Below, in pieces: positions 34,393 through 46,586 of a stretch of 64,000 bases of DNA. Source of the DNA: Epiperipatus broadwayi (taxonomy: Eukaryota; Onychophora; Udeonychophora; Euonychophora; Peripatidae); contig JAQFVV010006503.1 of the NCBI GenBank assembly GCA_028023455.1, positions 784,404 through 848,403 of the forward strand, given 5' to 3'. A model generated the notes under the pieces. The model had not been told where the DNA came from. It searched no databases and was given only the letters and a program-made list of their open reading frames with translations. Position numbers and translations under genes: made by a program. Position 1 is the first letter of the stretch, and each line of letters begins with the position of its first letter.

Positions 34393-36734
34393 GTTTCAAC
34401 AATAGTAAACTTTATTGATCCTTTTAGTTACATAGTATTACAATGCCATAGCAAGGTACATGTTGAATCTTATATTTGTCAGTTCAATTTCAAGTGCTAC
34501 AATATTTATTTTTTTAAAAGTACATATCTATACGGGTAATTTTACATGATTCTATCCACTTTAGCAATGTTAATTAATCACATTATTGCCCAATAGGAGC
34601 ATAATCTGGACCATGCTTTCTTTAATTTTGTTCTTTATAACTTTGCCATTTGTCTGAGCAGGGACCAAGTAGCTGCATACATATTTGGGCTGGTGATTTG
34701 CTTGTCTCTAACTTGCATTTTATTCAGCTTATTTTCAAATGTGGCTGGATGCCTTCTGGGATTATTACCCAATATAAACACACACCTAGTGCACCAAAGT
34801 GCATATAGGACAAACATTGAAGCCCTTATGGCTGGTATAGACATACCTTTGTAATTTGACATTATTTGCATCATTGTAGAATTTTTTGTCTGTATTTGCC
34901 CTGCAGAATGCATCTCGTCTGCTCCAAGGCCTTGTAGTTGAAAATTATAGGCTGTAAAGTCTCCTCAGCCATTTGGCAAAGGCCACAAAATGGATCAACT
35001 GACCTGTACATTCTTCTGTGATGTAAAAAAAATTTGGTAGGTAAAGCATTCAAATTCATCTTAATTATAAAATCTAGGATCTTAGGTTCTAGTTGCCATT
35101 TTCTGTATTGCTTGATCAGATATTTGTTGCCTATTTCTAGTATTGATGGGATCTCCTCATTATAATTATTTTGATGTATAAATTTATATATTTCCCAATA
35201 TTTATATTTTTGGTCCAATTGATTTGGAATTGTTCTTTCTCTCCTGCATTAGTAGATGGTGATTGCTAAAAAAACAATCTTTTGGAGGAGGCCTATCTGT
35301 AGGTGTTATCTGCTCTAAGTGTCTTAATTTAGGAAATTGAGTGAGTATAGCAATTATAGCATTCCTCATTTCGAATGTTTGAAATGTTTGTAAGCTATGC
35401 AATCCCAGTCCATTTGCTATAAGGGGTGATTCAGTTTTGCCATTGAAATTGCCACCGTCTTTTTCCCCCAGATGAGCTTGCAACATATGGAATTAATGCA
35501 TGCCATACATTTTTTTGAAAATTCAACTACAGGCATGTAATATGTTATCTTGGTTATTATAAGTTTGTTAATCAGTTGCACATTTGCATATATAGACAAA
35601 TATACCTTTGAGAGTGATTCAGCTATGCATTTGACTTCCTTTTTGACATTGGCTTGTATCTGACATCTCATTCCAGTGGCCCCTAGAAAAAAAGGAAATT
35701 CTAGGAATGGAGTTGGTTTTGCTCGATACATTGGTCCACATGGCTTTCCTGTGAGTAGCATCTAGGCTGCAGACTTTTCTGGGTTTATTCTCATTCCATA
35801 TTCCTTTGAGAATTGTTCAAGCACTGCCTGAAGCTGTGGTATTTGCTTCTTTGATGTCAAGAAGACTGTGATATTGTCCATGTATGCAAGACATGCAATC
35901 TTCTGTCTTGTACCAGGTATTTGAACTCCAATGAATGTGCTATTGATTCTTTCAATAAGAGGATTCATGTAATAAATAAACATTAATGCACTCAGAGGAG
36001 ACCCTTGGGATAGTGATTGCATTGGGATGAATGAGGTGAATTTTGGCCATTCATAGTAACATACAGTTCTCTACTCAGTATCAAGTTTGTAGTCAAATAT
36101 AGCAGACCTTTGGGTATTTTAATCTGCTTGAGCATATCCAGTAACACAGGGATTCTCACTGAATCAGAAGCTGAAGCAATATCTACCTGCACTATTACTG
36201 TGCTGTATTTCTTCCTCACCCTGGTGGCTATCATCATGGTCTTGAATAACAATGCCGCTTGCCCTGTTGATGATGTCTTCTTTGCAAATTGTGATTCACT
36301 GATGGTTGGTAAAATATAGGGCTCAATCTTATCTTTTATAATTTTTTCCAATATTTTAATAGGAAGTGGCCCCATAGATATTGGTCTAAGCTCATTTGGC
36401 ATTGGTATGCCTTTCTTTTTCTTATTATATGGCACTATTGCCTTGGAATATATCCCTGTGGTTGGTTTAATTTCTTGAGCAAGATGGTTTGCTAAATCCT
36501 TGAGGTATTTAGCTGTAAAAAAACTTAAATGCCTGAAAATGAACAGTGGTAACCCATGTCCACCTGGATGACAAGCATTGCTGATAATTTTCATTTTCTT
36601 TATTATATCATTCTCACTAACTGGTAATTCACCCTCAACCTCTCCAAACTTTTTTTGGCTGAAAAAAAAATGAGGCTCCGCACTTAAGTTCTTTTGAAAA
36701 TATTTAAACAATGGCATAATCATGTTATGGCCAG
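34391..36734 (-). mobile_element. 5'-truncated, frameshifted L1/Tx1-like LINE (reverse transcriptase part)
   Basis: On the minus strand the coding text runs from 36,723 to 34,635 in six frame segments. Seen in order: RPISM (start of the RT core), DIASASDSVRIP (motif A region), QGSPLSALMF (motif B), AYMDNITVF (motif C, N replacing the second catalytic D), NPEKSA, IWGKK, LIANGLGLHSLQT, and a C-terminal DPFCGLC segment resembling the Cys-rich end of L1/Tx1-group ORF2. Breaks: 1 nt shift near 36,020, in-frame TAG at 35,762-35,764, shifts near 35,420, 35,210 and 34,890. The 3' UTR is 34,391-34,634. No endonuclease domain remains: the 5' end stops at the microsatellite at 36,736. Dead. Clade assignment is tentative. 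Confidence 0.8.
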
Positions 36735-36735
36735 T

Positions 36736-37022
<287 letters not shown>

Positions 37023-37534
37023 TAAGAGATTGTTTGAATAAATCTGTCCTTTTAAGTATATATAAGCAAATTTTCTTAAGCAGACTTTGTTATGGAATAA
37101 CATTATGGGGTGGCACTGCAGCATATTTTTTGAAGTCTTTACAAACACTACAAAATTTTACATTAAGAATCATTTTGTTTAAACCTTTGGATTTGCCAAT
37201 TCTTGAATTATATAAGTGTGCTGGAGTTTTAACTATTCATCAATTATTTTTAGTGGATATTTTGTGTTATTATATTAAATACAAAGGAATGAATAAAAAT
37301 AATTTTTCATCAATAATGGTGACTAGATCAAGTGATTTTGATTTCATATTTGAACCAGCTTACTTTAAAACTCATTGTCGATATCAGAAATGTTATCTTG
37401 GTCCAAGATTTCACAATATTTTTATAAGGAACATTGAATTTAATGTTAATGACCTATCAAGAAAAACTTTGAAAAAATTTATTATGGACTGGATTATAAT
37501 TGATGATAATAAAAAACTTTTTATTTCTATTTAA
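37023..37534 (+). pseudogene. C-terminal end of a second non-LTR retrotransposon ORF
   Basis: Uninterrupted from the microsatellite to TAA at 37,532-37,534, about 170 codons. It reads SVLLSIYKQIFLSRLCYGIT, LWGGTAAYFLKSLQTLQN, RIILFK.., then FKTHCRYQKCYLGPRFHN and a terminal KKFIMDW. The L..SY/CYGI..WGGT....L..LQN..LRII pattern is the post-RT thumb/C-terminal region of CR1/Jockey-group LINEs. The GPRFHN segment corresponds to GPKLFN in the 33.1 kb element, but the two are clearly different families. No stops, so younger or luckier than its neighbours. 5' truncated by the microsatellite. A 3' UTR and ATT-rich tail follow to about 37,672. Confidence 0.75.
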
Positions 37535-37672
37535 TTATTTTATTATATAAATAATGTTTTTTTTTTATTTGCACATGTATTTTTGTTAAGCTCCATGCGT
37601 GCTTTTTATCACAATGAGATTATATGTTTATTAAATTAGATTAATTAAATTATTATTATTATTACTGTTATT

Positions 37673-37902
<230 letters not shown>

Positions 37903-38966
37903 TTAAAAAAAATTCCATCATTAAACATTTGTCAGATTGAGTTGTTTTCTGATAAAATTTATTAACTGATCAAAAGATTTCTCTCAAACAGATGAAAAAC
38001 ACCCTTGGATTTATACACATACTTGTTGATACCCATACGTTTTACAAATGCCTTGTTTTTTATATACAGTATAACGTTTTCTGTTGTAACATCATATAAA
38101 ATTTGCATAATATGAATAAATCTTTTATTGATAGTCAGTTATTCTCAATTACTACCGCTAATATTCTCAACTAAATGTCTCAGTGTTTTGATCAAATCAA
38201 TAAAGCAATATTTGAACACCATGTTTGCTGATATAGTAAATTATAAAAATATTCCATAATAATTTCTGAGGTCTTTTATATACCCTTTATTTCTATAATT
38301 GGAATTGGAATACAATAGAAGCATTGGTATACCGAAGCATTATTAAAATATTTAAAAATTATACGCATATATTACAAGTTTTAGATAATAATTCAATTTG
38401 CAAAATCAGCATAATTTTAAAATTAACTTTTTTTTTCTAATAAGTATTGAAAAATAAAATATTTTAATTTTAATAAGTTCAGAGCATTAAACAAAGTATA
38501 TGAGCTTTAAAATCTATAAAAAACATATGACAAATTTTAATTAATTAAAAATTATTTAAAAATTATATAATTTTTTTGTCGACTTAAAAATTCTATGGTA
38601 TTTGGTTTTAAAATAGAATATAAATATATATTTATAAACAAATGTATAAAATGATTTCTAAAGAACAGTCAGATATTAATAGTAATTCAATACCATGAGC
38701 AAAGTTATAAATACAGCCATTTGTGCATGAGCCAACTTGTGTCTCAACATGAAATTCAAGTCCAAATCAAATGAATTTTGGAAAAGTTTTCATAAGCAAT
38801 GTTGGGAAGTTTTTCTATGGAAGCACTCTATATACAATCCACCTATTCATCCAAAATTGATCAGTAAATTGGTAGTTAATTAATGTTAGCTGCAGAATGA
38901 ATTTTTCAAATTATTCTGTATTAAAATAAATGAGTATCATTATGCTGAATATAAAATGAAAAATAC
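37903..38966. other. AT-rich DNA, nothing recognised
   Basis: No repeat partner, RNA gene or frame noticed. Confidence 0.4.
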
Positions 38967-38978
38967 ATTGTAATATGA

Positions 38979-39326
38979 AACTGTAAAACATCACATGATC
39001 ACAATTTTATATGCTTACACATCTTGTTAATAACAGTACCAACTCTTCATATAGTTGTACTACAAAGTTCAAGCCTTTGTAAACACTGGATGCCAGAAGG
39101 TTTATGCAAGAAATCCATATCCAGTGCCTACTCATCCAACATCCTTAGATTCATTTCTAGCTTCTCAAGTCCAAGACTCCTCAATGATAAAAGCCACAAG
39201 ATAGAGACTAGTCTGGGGATGTTGAATAAGTAGGCATTGGATAGGAATTTTATGCACAAACATTTCTGCACCTATTGATTCTGAACGAGTGACCTTGGTG
39301 GCACAAATGTAAGAAGAGTTTGGTAC
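38979..39326 (-). mobile_element. family B copy with imperfect 12 bp target duplication
   Basis: It starts with the inverted tail (ACATCACATGATCAC, ATGCTTACACA), then a hairpin body (GGATGCCAGAAGG, AGTGCCTACTCATCC, GACTAGTCTGGGGATGTTGA, ATTTTATGCACAAAC), ending GAAGAGTTTGGTAC. Flanked by ATTGTAATATGA (38,967-38,978) and ATTATAATATGA (39,327-39,338). Frames on either strand across it are shadows of the repeat. Confidence 0.75.
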
Positions 39327-39338
39327 ATTATAATATGA

Positions 39339-40085
39339 TTTGAATTTTCTCATTAAAATGGAGATACTAATAATTATTTCTCCTTTAAAGTTTACTAAAA
39401 TTATGTTGCTCACTGTTTGGAAATACTTGGCACATTATAACACATATAAGATAAATTGACATAAATGATTAAAACCAGATATAGGCATAACCACAATAAT
39501 AAGAGGTTTTAGTTAAGTTAATTAATTAGTTTTTACAATTTAGAAAAGTAATTATATTTACAGAATTGAATTCAGGCAAAATTTATAGAGATTTAATTTG
39601 CATTATTTTAAAGAGAATATTTTTTAGAATTTAATTAGAGAATGTTCAATTACATTATATTAACTAGCTATAAATATTAAAGATTACAGATTTAAAGATT
39701 GATCATGAGCTCTGCAGTTTTTAAGGTTTTTTCTTGTAGCATGTCTGGTAAAACAGCTATCACTATTATGTAATTTTTTATTCTGTTGATCTTTAACAAT
39801 AAACTATTGGGTAATTTAGGTGGATAAACGATTTCAAGTAAAGTTATATGTGTGTTTAATTTTAATGTAAGTTCATATTTACTCTTATCTGTCAGATTTA
39901 AGAAATTTAAAAAACATTTATGGGATAATAAGTATCGTTATCACCATCAGTTTATTGTTTTATAAGTATATTTGAACTCTTACAAGCATGCAATGTAACA
40001 TCAAATTTTATAAAATAATTTATTAAGTTGTAATTATTTATTAAGTCCATAGTAAGTATATATAAATACTTTTAAGATGGGCTCT
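39339..40085. other. AT-rich DNA, nothing recognised
   Basis: No shared repeat or coding signal. Confidence 0.4.
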
Positions 40086-40737
40086 AACCTGTATCAAATG
40101 TGCTAGAAATTTATAATAGTCAAGCAATATCTTTATTTTGCCAATAGAGGGACATCTCAAACCACCTCACAAAATAGAGACTTTTATAAAGATAAGTGTG
40201 ACATCTTATCTTTAACCTAACTTTCCACTTATATAGGCCAATCTGAAGCATCTTGATTTGTGAGCATGAAGCTATTGTGCTCTCCACTGTTTAAGTTCAC
40301 TATTTCCTATACAAATTAACATTCGTGAAATCTTGTGATTTACAACAAGTTAATATTAAGATGTTTATGCTGGAAATATACAAACTATTATAATTATTTA
40401 TTGTGTGCTTAATAAATAATTACAACTTTACAATAGTTTATATATTTTCAGCATAAAGATTATAATATTAACTCATTGTAATTGCAAGATTTTACCAATA
40501 TTAATTTGTTTAGGGAATAGTGGACTTAAACAGTGGAGAGAGCAACACCTTTATGCTCCAAAATCAAGATGCTTCAGATTGGCTTATATAAGTGGAAAGT
40601 TAGGTAAAAGATAAGATGCTGCTCTTATCTCTAAAATAAAAGCCGCTATCTTGTGTCATGATTTGAGAGGTCCCTTTATTAGCAAAATAAAGATATTGCT
40701 TGACTATTATAAATTTCATGGCAGATTTAATACAGGT
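40086..40737. mobile_element. 650 bp hairpin with about 320 bp arms and an 8 bp loop
   Basis: Left arm 40,086-40,402 and right arm 40,411-40,737 are inverse over their whole length: AACCTGTATCAAATGTGCTA pairs with the end GGCAGATTTAATACAGGT, CAAGCAATATCTTTATTTTG with CAAAATAAAGATATTGCTTG, CCAATCTGAAGCATCTTGAT with ATCAAGATGCTTCAGATTGG, TAATTATTTATT with AATAAATAATTA at the loop. Small indels distinguish the arms. A transcript would fold into a long dsRNA. No coding capacity. No target duplication was found, so it could be a foldback transposon or a local inverted duplication. Confidence 0.9.
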
Positions 40738-41117
40738 AAATGTATTTAAAATAATTTATGTAATTAAAAACTGTCTTGTTTCTAGCATCAAAATATCATA
40801 TTATTTTGAAGATTAACTATGACAAGATATAGAAACTTATTTCTTAAATATACAATTACTTTATCAACCTAGTTCTTCTAAGAAAGAATGATAAAAGTAT
40901 CTAAAAATTTCTTCATAAAGATTGATGACAACTCTTATTAAACTTGTTTTATGTCTCATTGTTTTATTGAGCTCTTACAGAGTCCCTATACTAAAACATT
41001 ATTGCAACAATTTTGATGCTTTCTTTTCTAACATATACTTTTTAATTATAGAAATAATAGGTGTTAGTGCTGTTTTTGTTAAAAGCTCATCAATGAAGAA
41101 AAGTTTTAATAATTTAT
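40738..41117. other. AT-rich DNA, nothing recognised
   Basis: The 66-codon plus frame at 40,922-41,122 has hydrophobic AT-driven composition and no support. Confidence 0.35.
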
Positions 41118-41127
41118 TATAATTAAA

Positions 41128-41432
41128 GTTATTAAATCATTAAACATAACATGATCTCCATACTTCATGTTTACACAAGCTGTTTACCCAGAGGCTAAAT
41201 TTCCCATACAGTAGTGATATTCAGTGCAAGCCAGAGTAATCAATGTATGCAAAAAGGTGCAGCGTTCTCAGATCCAAGGCTTCTCACTGATGAAAGGCAC
41301 AAGTTAGAACCTAGTCTGGGGATATTGCATAAGTAGGCACTACATAGGGATTTTATGCACAAAGCTTCTTGCATGCATTGATTACTTTGGTTGGCACCGA
41401 GTTGCACTACTCTAAGGACAGATTAGTCTCTA
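41128..41432 (-). mobile_element. family B copy with 10 bp target duplication
   Basis: Begins with the inverted tail (TTAAACATAACATGATC), contains CAGTAGTGATATTCAGTGCA, AGAGTAATCAATGTATGC, TCACTGATGAAAGGCAC, CTAGTCTGGGGATATTG, AGTAGGCACTACATAGGGAT, GTTGCACTACTCTAAGGA. TATAATTAAA flanks it at 41,118-41,127 and 41,433-41,442, but that is AT-rich and could be chance. Confidence 0.7.
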
Positions 41433-41564
41433 TATAATTAAATTTTGACACTTTTAAAAATGCGTTTTAACTAAAGGTTTATTATAAAACTGTAGAAATA
41501 AATAAAATATTAAAGGCTGTAGAACATGTTTTTTTTTTTTAAAGTGAACAAACAACTTTTTTTT

Positions 41565-42735
41565 TTTACATATAAATGTAATTAAAAGGGATTTGAACAC
41601 AGGCTTGTAAGCTTTCTTTCACTATTCACTTCATCTTGTATAACATACATGCATTACCACACACTTGGAAAAAAATCAATGATCTCTAATATATGAATTT
41701 CATACTGAACCGGCATTCATCAGTTGGTCCAGATCATCATCTCCCATACACATGTTAACCAGTGCTCAGTTTATATTAAGCTAGCAAATTTTCAAACATT
41801 AATGGACAGACTTCAATCTTTTTCAACCTCCAACTCTTCAGCCATCTATACCATTGAAAAGCTGATGATGAAATTCTCAAAACCTTGTTGATGCCAATAT
41901 TGTTGTCATATTAATGTTGTCCTTAAGTTGTTCTGACCCCTCATATATATGACCTTAATATGTCCATTTAAATACACAGAGAGATAGGCAGAATCTTAAA
42001 GTTTGGTATTTACAATAATAATCAATAAAGCAAGTCATATATAGTGTGATATTGCTTTTATGAGCTTGTATTTATAAATATGTAATATAGGGAGCATACC
42101 AATAGCTCAAACAAGCTCTTAATTGATAAGTGCAGTAAGAGAAAAATATTTAAAATCTCTATCTAGAACCAATTGGTCTGGGAATGGAAATTTTCTAGAT
42201 AGAGATTTTAAATATTTTTCTTTTACTGAGCTTATCAATTAAATGATTGTTTGAGCTATTGTTATGTTCCTTATATTAGGTATTCACAATATAGTAATAT
42301 TGGTTTATTACAAATTTAGCTTGAATTTTACCCACCCCTCTGTGTATTTAAATTGATATATTAAGGTTTTATATATATATATGAGGGGTCAGAGTGACTT
42401 AAGGTCAACAATGGTATGACAGCAATATTGGCTTCAACAAGGATATGAATATTCCATCATGAGATTTTCAATGGTATAAATAGTTAAAGAGTTGGAGGGT
42501 GGAGAAGATTGAAGTCTGACCATTAAAGTTTGAAGATTTGCTATCTTAATATAAAGTTGAGCACTGATTATATATGTGGAAGATAATGGTCTGGATCAAT
42601 TGATGAGTGTCTGCATGAAATACATATGTTGGAGATCCTTTATGTTTTTCACATGTGTGTGGCCATGCGTATTGGTTGTATAAGATGGAGTAAATAGCCA
42701 AAGAAAGTTTGAAATAAATCCCCTTTAATTACATC
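41565..42735. mobile_element. 1.17 kb nested hairpin built from inverted family A copies
   Basis: Outer ends TTACATATAAATGTAATTAA and the inverse TTTAATTACATC. The arms pair through GGGATTTGAACAC, CATACATGCATTACCACACA, TCAGTTGGTCCAGATCATCA, GGACAGACTTCAATCTT, CTCCAACTCTTCAGCCATCT, TGTCCTTAAGTTGTTCTGAC and CCCCTCATATATAT. Between them lies a further hairpin (42,078-42,285). The linear version of this family is the copy at 54,034-54,414. No coding capacity. Confidence 0.85.
42078..42285. repeat. inner hairpin of the nested palindrome
   Basis: AATAGCTCAAACAAGCTCTT, AATTGATAAG and GAAAAATATTTAAAATCTCT, CTATCTAGAA pair with their inverses to the right of a loop of about 20 bp (CCAATTGGTCTGGGAATGG). 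It could be a separate foldback inserted at the centre of the larger one, or its apex. Confidence 0.8.
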
Positions 42736-42756
42736 TTAATGTTCAGTATTTACAAT

Positions 42757-42800
42757 ATAAAACAGGCAAAACTCTTTATACGGTAATAGTAATCATGTGA
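42757..42800 (+). mobile_element. 44 bp mini-copy of family B with 10 bp target duplication
   Basis: ATAAAACAGGCAAAACTCTT plus TATACGGTAATAG (family 5' end) is joined directly to TAATCATGTGA (family tail), with TATTTACAAT at 42,747-42,756 and 42,801-42,810. It retains both ends of the family with nearly all of the hairpin gone. Confidence 0.65.
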
Positions 42801-42810
42801 TATTTACAAT

Positions 42811-44303
42811 GATTGATTTTTTTTCTTCAACAATTTAAATAAATAAAATGGTTTTGAATATAAAGAAATGACTATTATAATTTTTTAAATTAAAATAATA
42901 ATAATAATTGACAGATTTGGTAGTATAATATTTGAGTAATAAAAGAGACGACTTGAGTTTTCATCTGTTTCCTTGACTATGTACGCATTATTATACGCAT
43001 TTAATACTGTTTACACTATTTTTATTATTATTTTAAAAATGAGATTTTCTACAAATATAATTTTAATATGTGGGATTCATATCAGCTAAATAACAATTTA
43101 TGTTTTTCACAGAAATCAGTTTTTAATGCTAACGAAAAATTAATTTAAAAATTTGAAAAGTATCATAATTAATTATCTAAATTGTTGTCCAGAGCCATAA
43201 AGGAGTGGAAATTTATTTTAAAAGTTTAAAATGTGGCCATTATAATTCTCATTGATGAATATAACAATTGGATTAAATTAAACTTATTTTTTTAAAAAAA
43301 TTAGTAGAATTAAAATAAAAATAAAAGTGGTAGACATCAAGTAATTGAAAATTGATAAAGTATCTATATTAGAAACGTGATAATAAAAAAATAGATATAA
43401 TGAAAGAATAAAAAAATGTTTTTTAGAATTTAAAAAATTTATAATTAAAAATCCAAATTAGATAAGGGTTAAGAAGTAAATGATAATTGGTGAAATCTGT
43501 ACTTGATGAAAAAATAATTTGTTTTTTGTTATAATTCAGCTAAATTGATTTCCATTACTACGACAAATATTTTTATAATTGTATATTTTTATTTTGACAT
43601 GTTGAAAAGTATAATTGAAATCTTATATATATAATTTATATTGTAATTTTAATTTTGTATAAATGTAATGCTTTTTATCACTATTCTTAATAACATTACT
43701 GTTTACACTCTTTTATTGCTAATTACATTACTATGTTATATCTTAAGTTTAAGTGTGCTTTATTTATTTTGCTGTAAATAGAAAAGTTGTCATTAACATG
43801 AAATATTGTACAACTATATAAAATCTATTACATATATTACTTTTTTATTCTACTTTATAATTCTATTTCTGTCATTTTAAATTTGTTTGCTAATATTTTG
43901 AATAGGATTAAAATTGTAAAAAGTAAAATCTGCATGTAAAAAAAATAATCCAAATGTCAAAATAATTATATGTATGTTCATAAATATATATATACATTAT
44001 ATATGTAAAAATCAAATAAATATATGAATGAATCAGCATATATATAAAATCCATTTCAAAAATTATCAAACTTAAATGTCAGAATAAATTTATGATGTCT
44101 GTTAAATAAGTTATAATGATTACACAAATTGAATTATGAAATAAATTTTAATAAATTCGAATCGTACTTTTATATATACAAATTTCACGTACATAAAAAT
44201 GTAATGAAAAACTTTTTTTGTATAACATTTGTTTAATTTTATCAGTTCACAATTTTGCTAATTTTTATAATGTTTCTAATGGTGAAAATTATTTTATAGT
44301 GTG
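42811..44303. other. AT-rich DNA, nothing recognised
   Basis: About 1.5 kb of very AT-rich sequence without repeat partners or frames. Confidence 0.45.
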
Positions 44304-44308
44304 TGTGT

Positions 44309-44341
<33 letters not shown>

Positions 44342-44346
44342 TATAA
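44304..44346. repeat. (TG)n(CATA)n(TA)n microsatellite
   Basis: TGTGTG passing into about six CATA units and a TA run. Confidence 0.95.
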
Positions 44347-44581
44347 TTTTAATGAGTATTGCTTTAAATATTATTTATATAAAACGCATTGATTCTGATA
44401 TGAATTTATTATCTAGACCTATTTTGTGAATAATTAAATTTCATAACCAATCATTGACAAATCTTGTAGTAAACTCTGTTTATTTTAAATCTATTCATAG
44501 AATTTCATTAATTGTTATCCAGTACAAGAACTCATAATAATTCTAACTCATTAAACATATATATTAAATATCAACTTATTT

Positions 44582-44691
44582 GTCAAATGTTGTTAGCCGA
44601 GAGGTCAGTGCACTCTCCTTGCAAGCATGCAGTTGGTTGCAGACGGTTGTTGTGGGTTCGCCTCCGGCTGATGCTATGACATATGGAAAAA
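44582..44691 (+). mobile_element. tRNA-derived SINE (second subtype) with perfect 15 bp target duplication
   Basis: GTCAAATGTTG start, A box TTAGCCGAGAGG, CTTGCAAGCATGCAGTTGG middle, B box GGGTTCGCCTCC, GATGCTATGACATATGG end and an A tail. AATATCAACTTATTT is exact at 44,567-44,581 and 44,692-44,706. Well preserved, so probably a relatively recent insertion. Same subtype as the minus-strand copies at 25.8, 47.5 and 50.4 kb. Confidence 0.92.
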
Positions 44692-44706
44692 AATATCAAC
44701 TTATTT

Positions 44707-46023
44707 TTATAAAATGACTCAAAGATTTGAATAAGATTCATATATCTGGTTGGTTATATAATGTAGTGAAAGATATGAGTAGGGTCATTTTCATGTAATG
44801 ACTAGATTTTTTTTTACAAATAATATTTCTAGATAACTATTGGTTACTATCAACCATTATTAAGCTAAGAAATTTGATGTAATAGTCTACAATAGCTTTT
44901 TGTCTTGATTAGCTTAAAGGTTAAAGGTTGTCAATAATAGAAATTAATAGTTATCTAGCAACACAATTGTTGACATACTTCTTTAGACATTGCATGAAAA
45001 TAACCCCATTTATTCCTTTGACTGCATCATACTTTATTTATGAGATATTTAACATATATACAAATATGTATTCCAAATTGTAAGTTAATTCTATAAATTT
45101 AGCAAATCAGATATTTATCAGAAACCCTTATGTTGGTTTACAAATAGTTATGTTCTTTTACTCATTTTTTAAAAAAATATTTATTTAAAGTTTATGTGAA
45201 AAAAAAATTTTGCATTAATTAAAACTATGAAAATTAAACAATGTAGAGTTGATGAAAAATTATAATAAATGACAATTTTTTTGTAATTAATATTAGTGTC
45301 AAACCACACTCCTGTTCTGTACGAGCCACTACACAATATTTTCAATTGTGTAGGCCCAAGAGTATCCAAGGTTTTTTATTCAACTTTAAAAAAATTAATT
45401 ATTTAATATTTAATTTAATTTAAAATTATAATAGCTTAGATCCTATATATAAAAGCATTTGCATGAACTTAAATTGAGTACTCACTTTCTGCAGATAAAC
45501 AATGTTACCATCTTTCATTCAAGTTTTTTTTTTTAATTAAATTAAATTTTGAATTAGTGAATGATATAACCTCTTTCATATTCTATGTCTTACACAATCC
45601 ACTTCTATATCTTACAAATTAAAAAGTAGTAACAACTCATAAAAATCAACACTTTAATTTCTTTATCTCTTAAATATCTGTAATTTTATTTCAGAGTACA
45701 TGCCTAGATGTAATATCTCAAAGTGCATATCTAGATGATGACATTGATGAAACATTATTAAAATATAATATAAATTATCAAGCCATTTCAATTATAGTTA
45801 TTTTTTCTATAACAATAAATTATAGCTCAAGTACTTTAATAATAATTACTAATATTTCTTAATTTAAACAGGTAATTATTGTTTGGAATATATATTAATT
45901 GTAAAATTAAATATATGGAAAGGTTTTAAATATTTTTGTATGAAAACTATACCATAATTTGATATTTTGAAGTAATATAAAATATAAACGTTTTTGTTTT
46001 TTATTAGACCAAGCCTCAATAAC
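44707..46023. other. AT-rich DNA, nothing firm
   Basis: A GC-richer patch at 45,297-45,375 (GTACGAGCCACTACACAAT) could not be assigned. The 62-codon minus frame across it is unsupported. Confidence 0.4.
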
Positions 46024-46036
46024 AACAAGGATTTAA

Positions 46037-46586
46037 CCAAACAGGCAAAACTCTCCATACATTATTTCCACTCAGTGAAATCCAAAGTAATCAATGGATG
46101 CCAGAAGGCTTGTGCGTAAAATCCCTATCTAGTGCCTGCTCATCCAATATCCCAAGACTAGTTTCTGGCTTATGACCTTCATCAGTGAGGAGCCTTGGAT
46201 CTGAGAGCATTGCACCTACATCTTAGGATCTAATGCAACTCTCCAGCAGCCACCTTTTATCACTACTTAACTACAAAACTATGAGTCTTAAAGTGAAAAC
46301 ACAATAATATTTTCAATCCAAGTTTGTTTGTTGCATTAGATCCTAAGATCTAGGTGCAGTGCTCTCAGATTCAAAACTCCTCACTGATGAAGACCACAAG
46401 CCAGAAACTAGTCTGGGGATATTAGATAAGTAGGCACTAGATTGGGATTTTATGCACAAGCCTCCTGGCATCCATTGATTACTCTGGCTTGCACTGAGTG
46501 GCAATACTGTATGAAGAGTTTTGCCTGTTTTAGTAACAGTTATAAGCAAGCATAAGAAATGGTGATCATGTGATGTTTATTGGCTT
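46037..46586 (+). mobile_element. family B full-length hairpin element with 13 bp target duplication
   Basis: 5' end CCAAACAGGCAAAACTCTCC. Left arm about 46,045-46,235: AAGTAATCAATGGATGCCAG, AAAATCCCTATCTAGTGCCT, ACTAGTTTCTGGCTT, TCATCAGTGAGGAGCCTTGG, CTTAGGATCTAATGCAA. Right arm about 46,333-46,535 is the inverse, loop about 100 bp. The unique tail follows: TTAGTAACAGTTATAAGCAA, GCATAAGAAATGGTGATCAT, GTGATGTTTATTGGCTT. AACAAGGATTTAA is exact at 46,024-46,036 and 46,587-46,599. The best-preserved reference copy in the window. The 68-codon minus frame inside it is incidental. Confidence 0.9.

Noticed and set aside
45181-45369. Minus-strand frame in a slightly GC-richer patch as a possible exon
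   Set aside because: Only the first 25 codons are not AT-driven, there is no splice context, and no second line of evidence exists.
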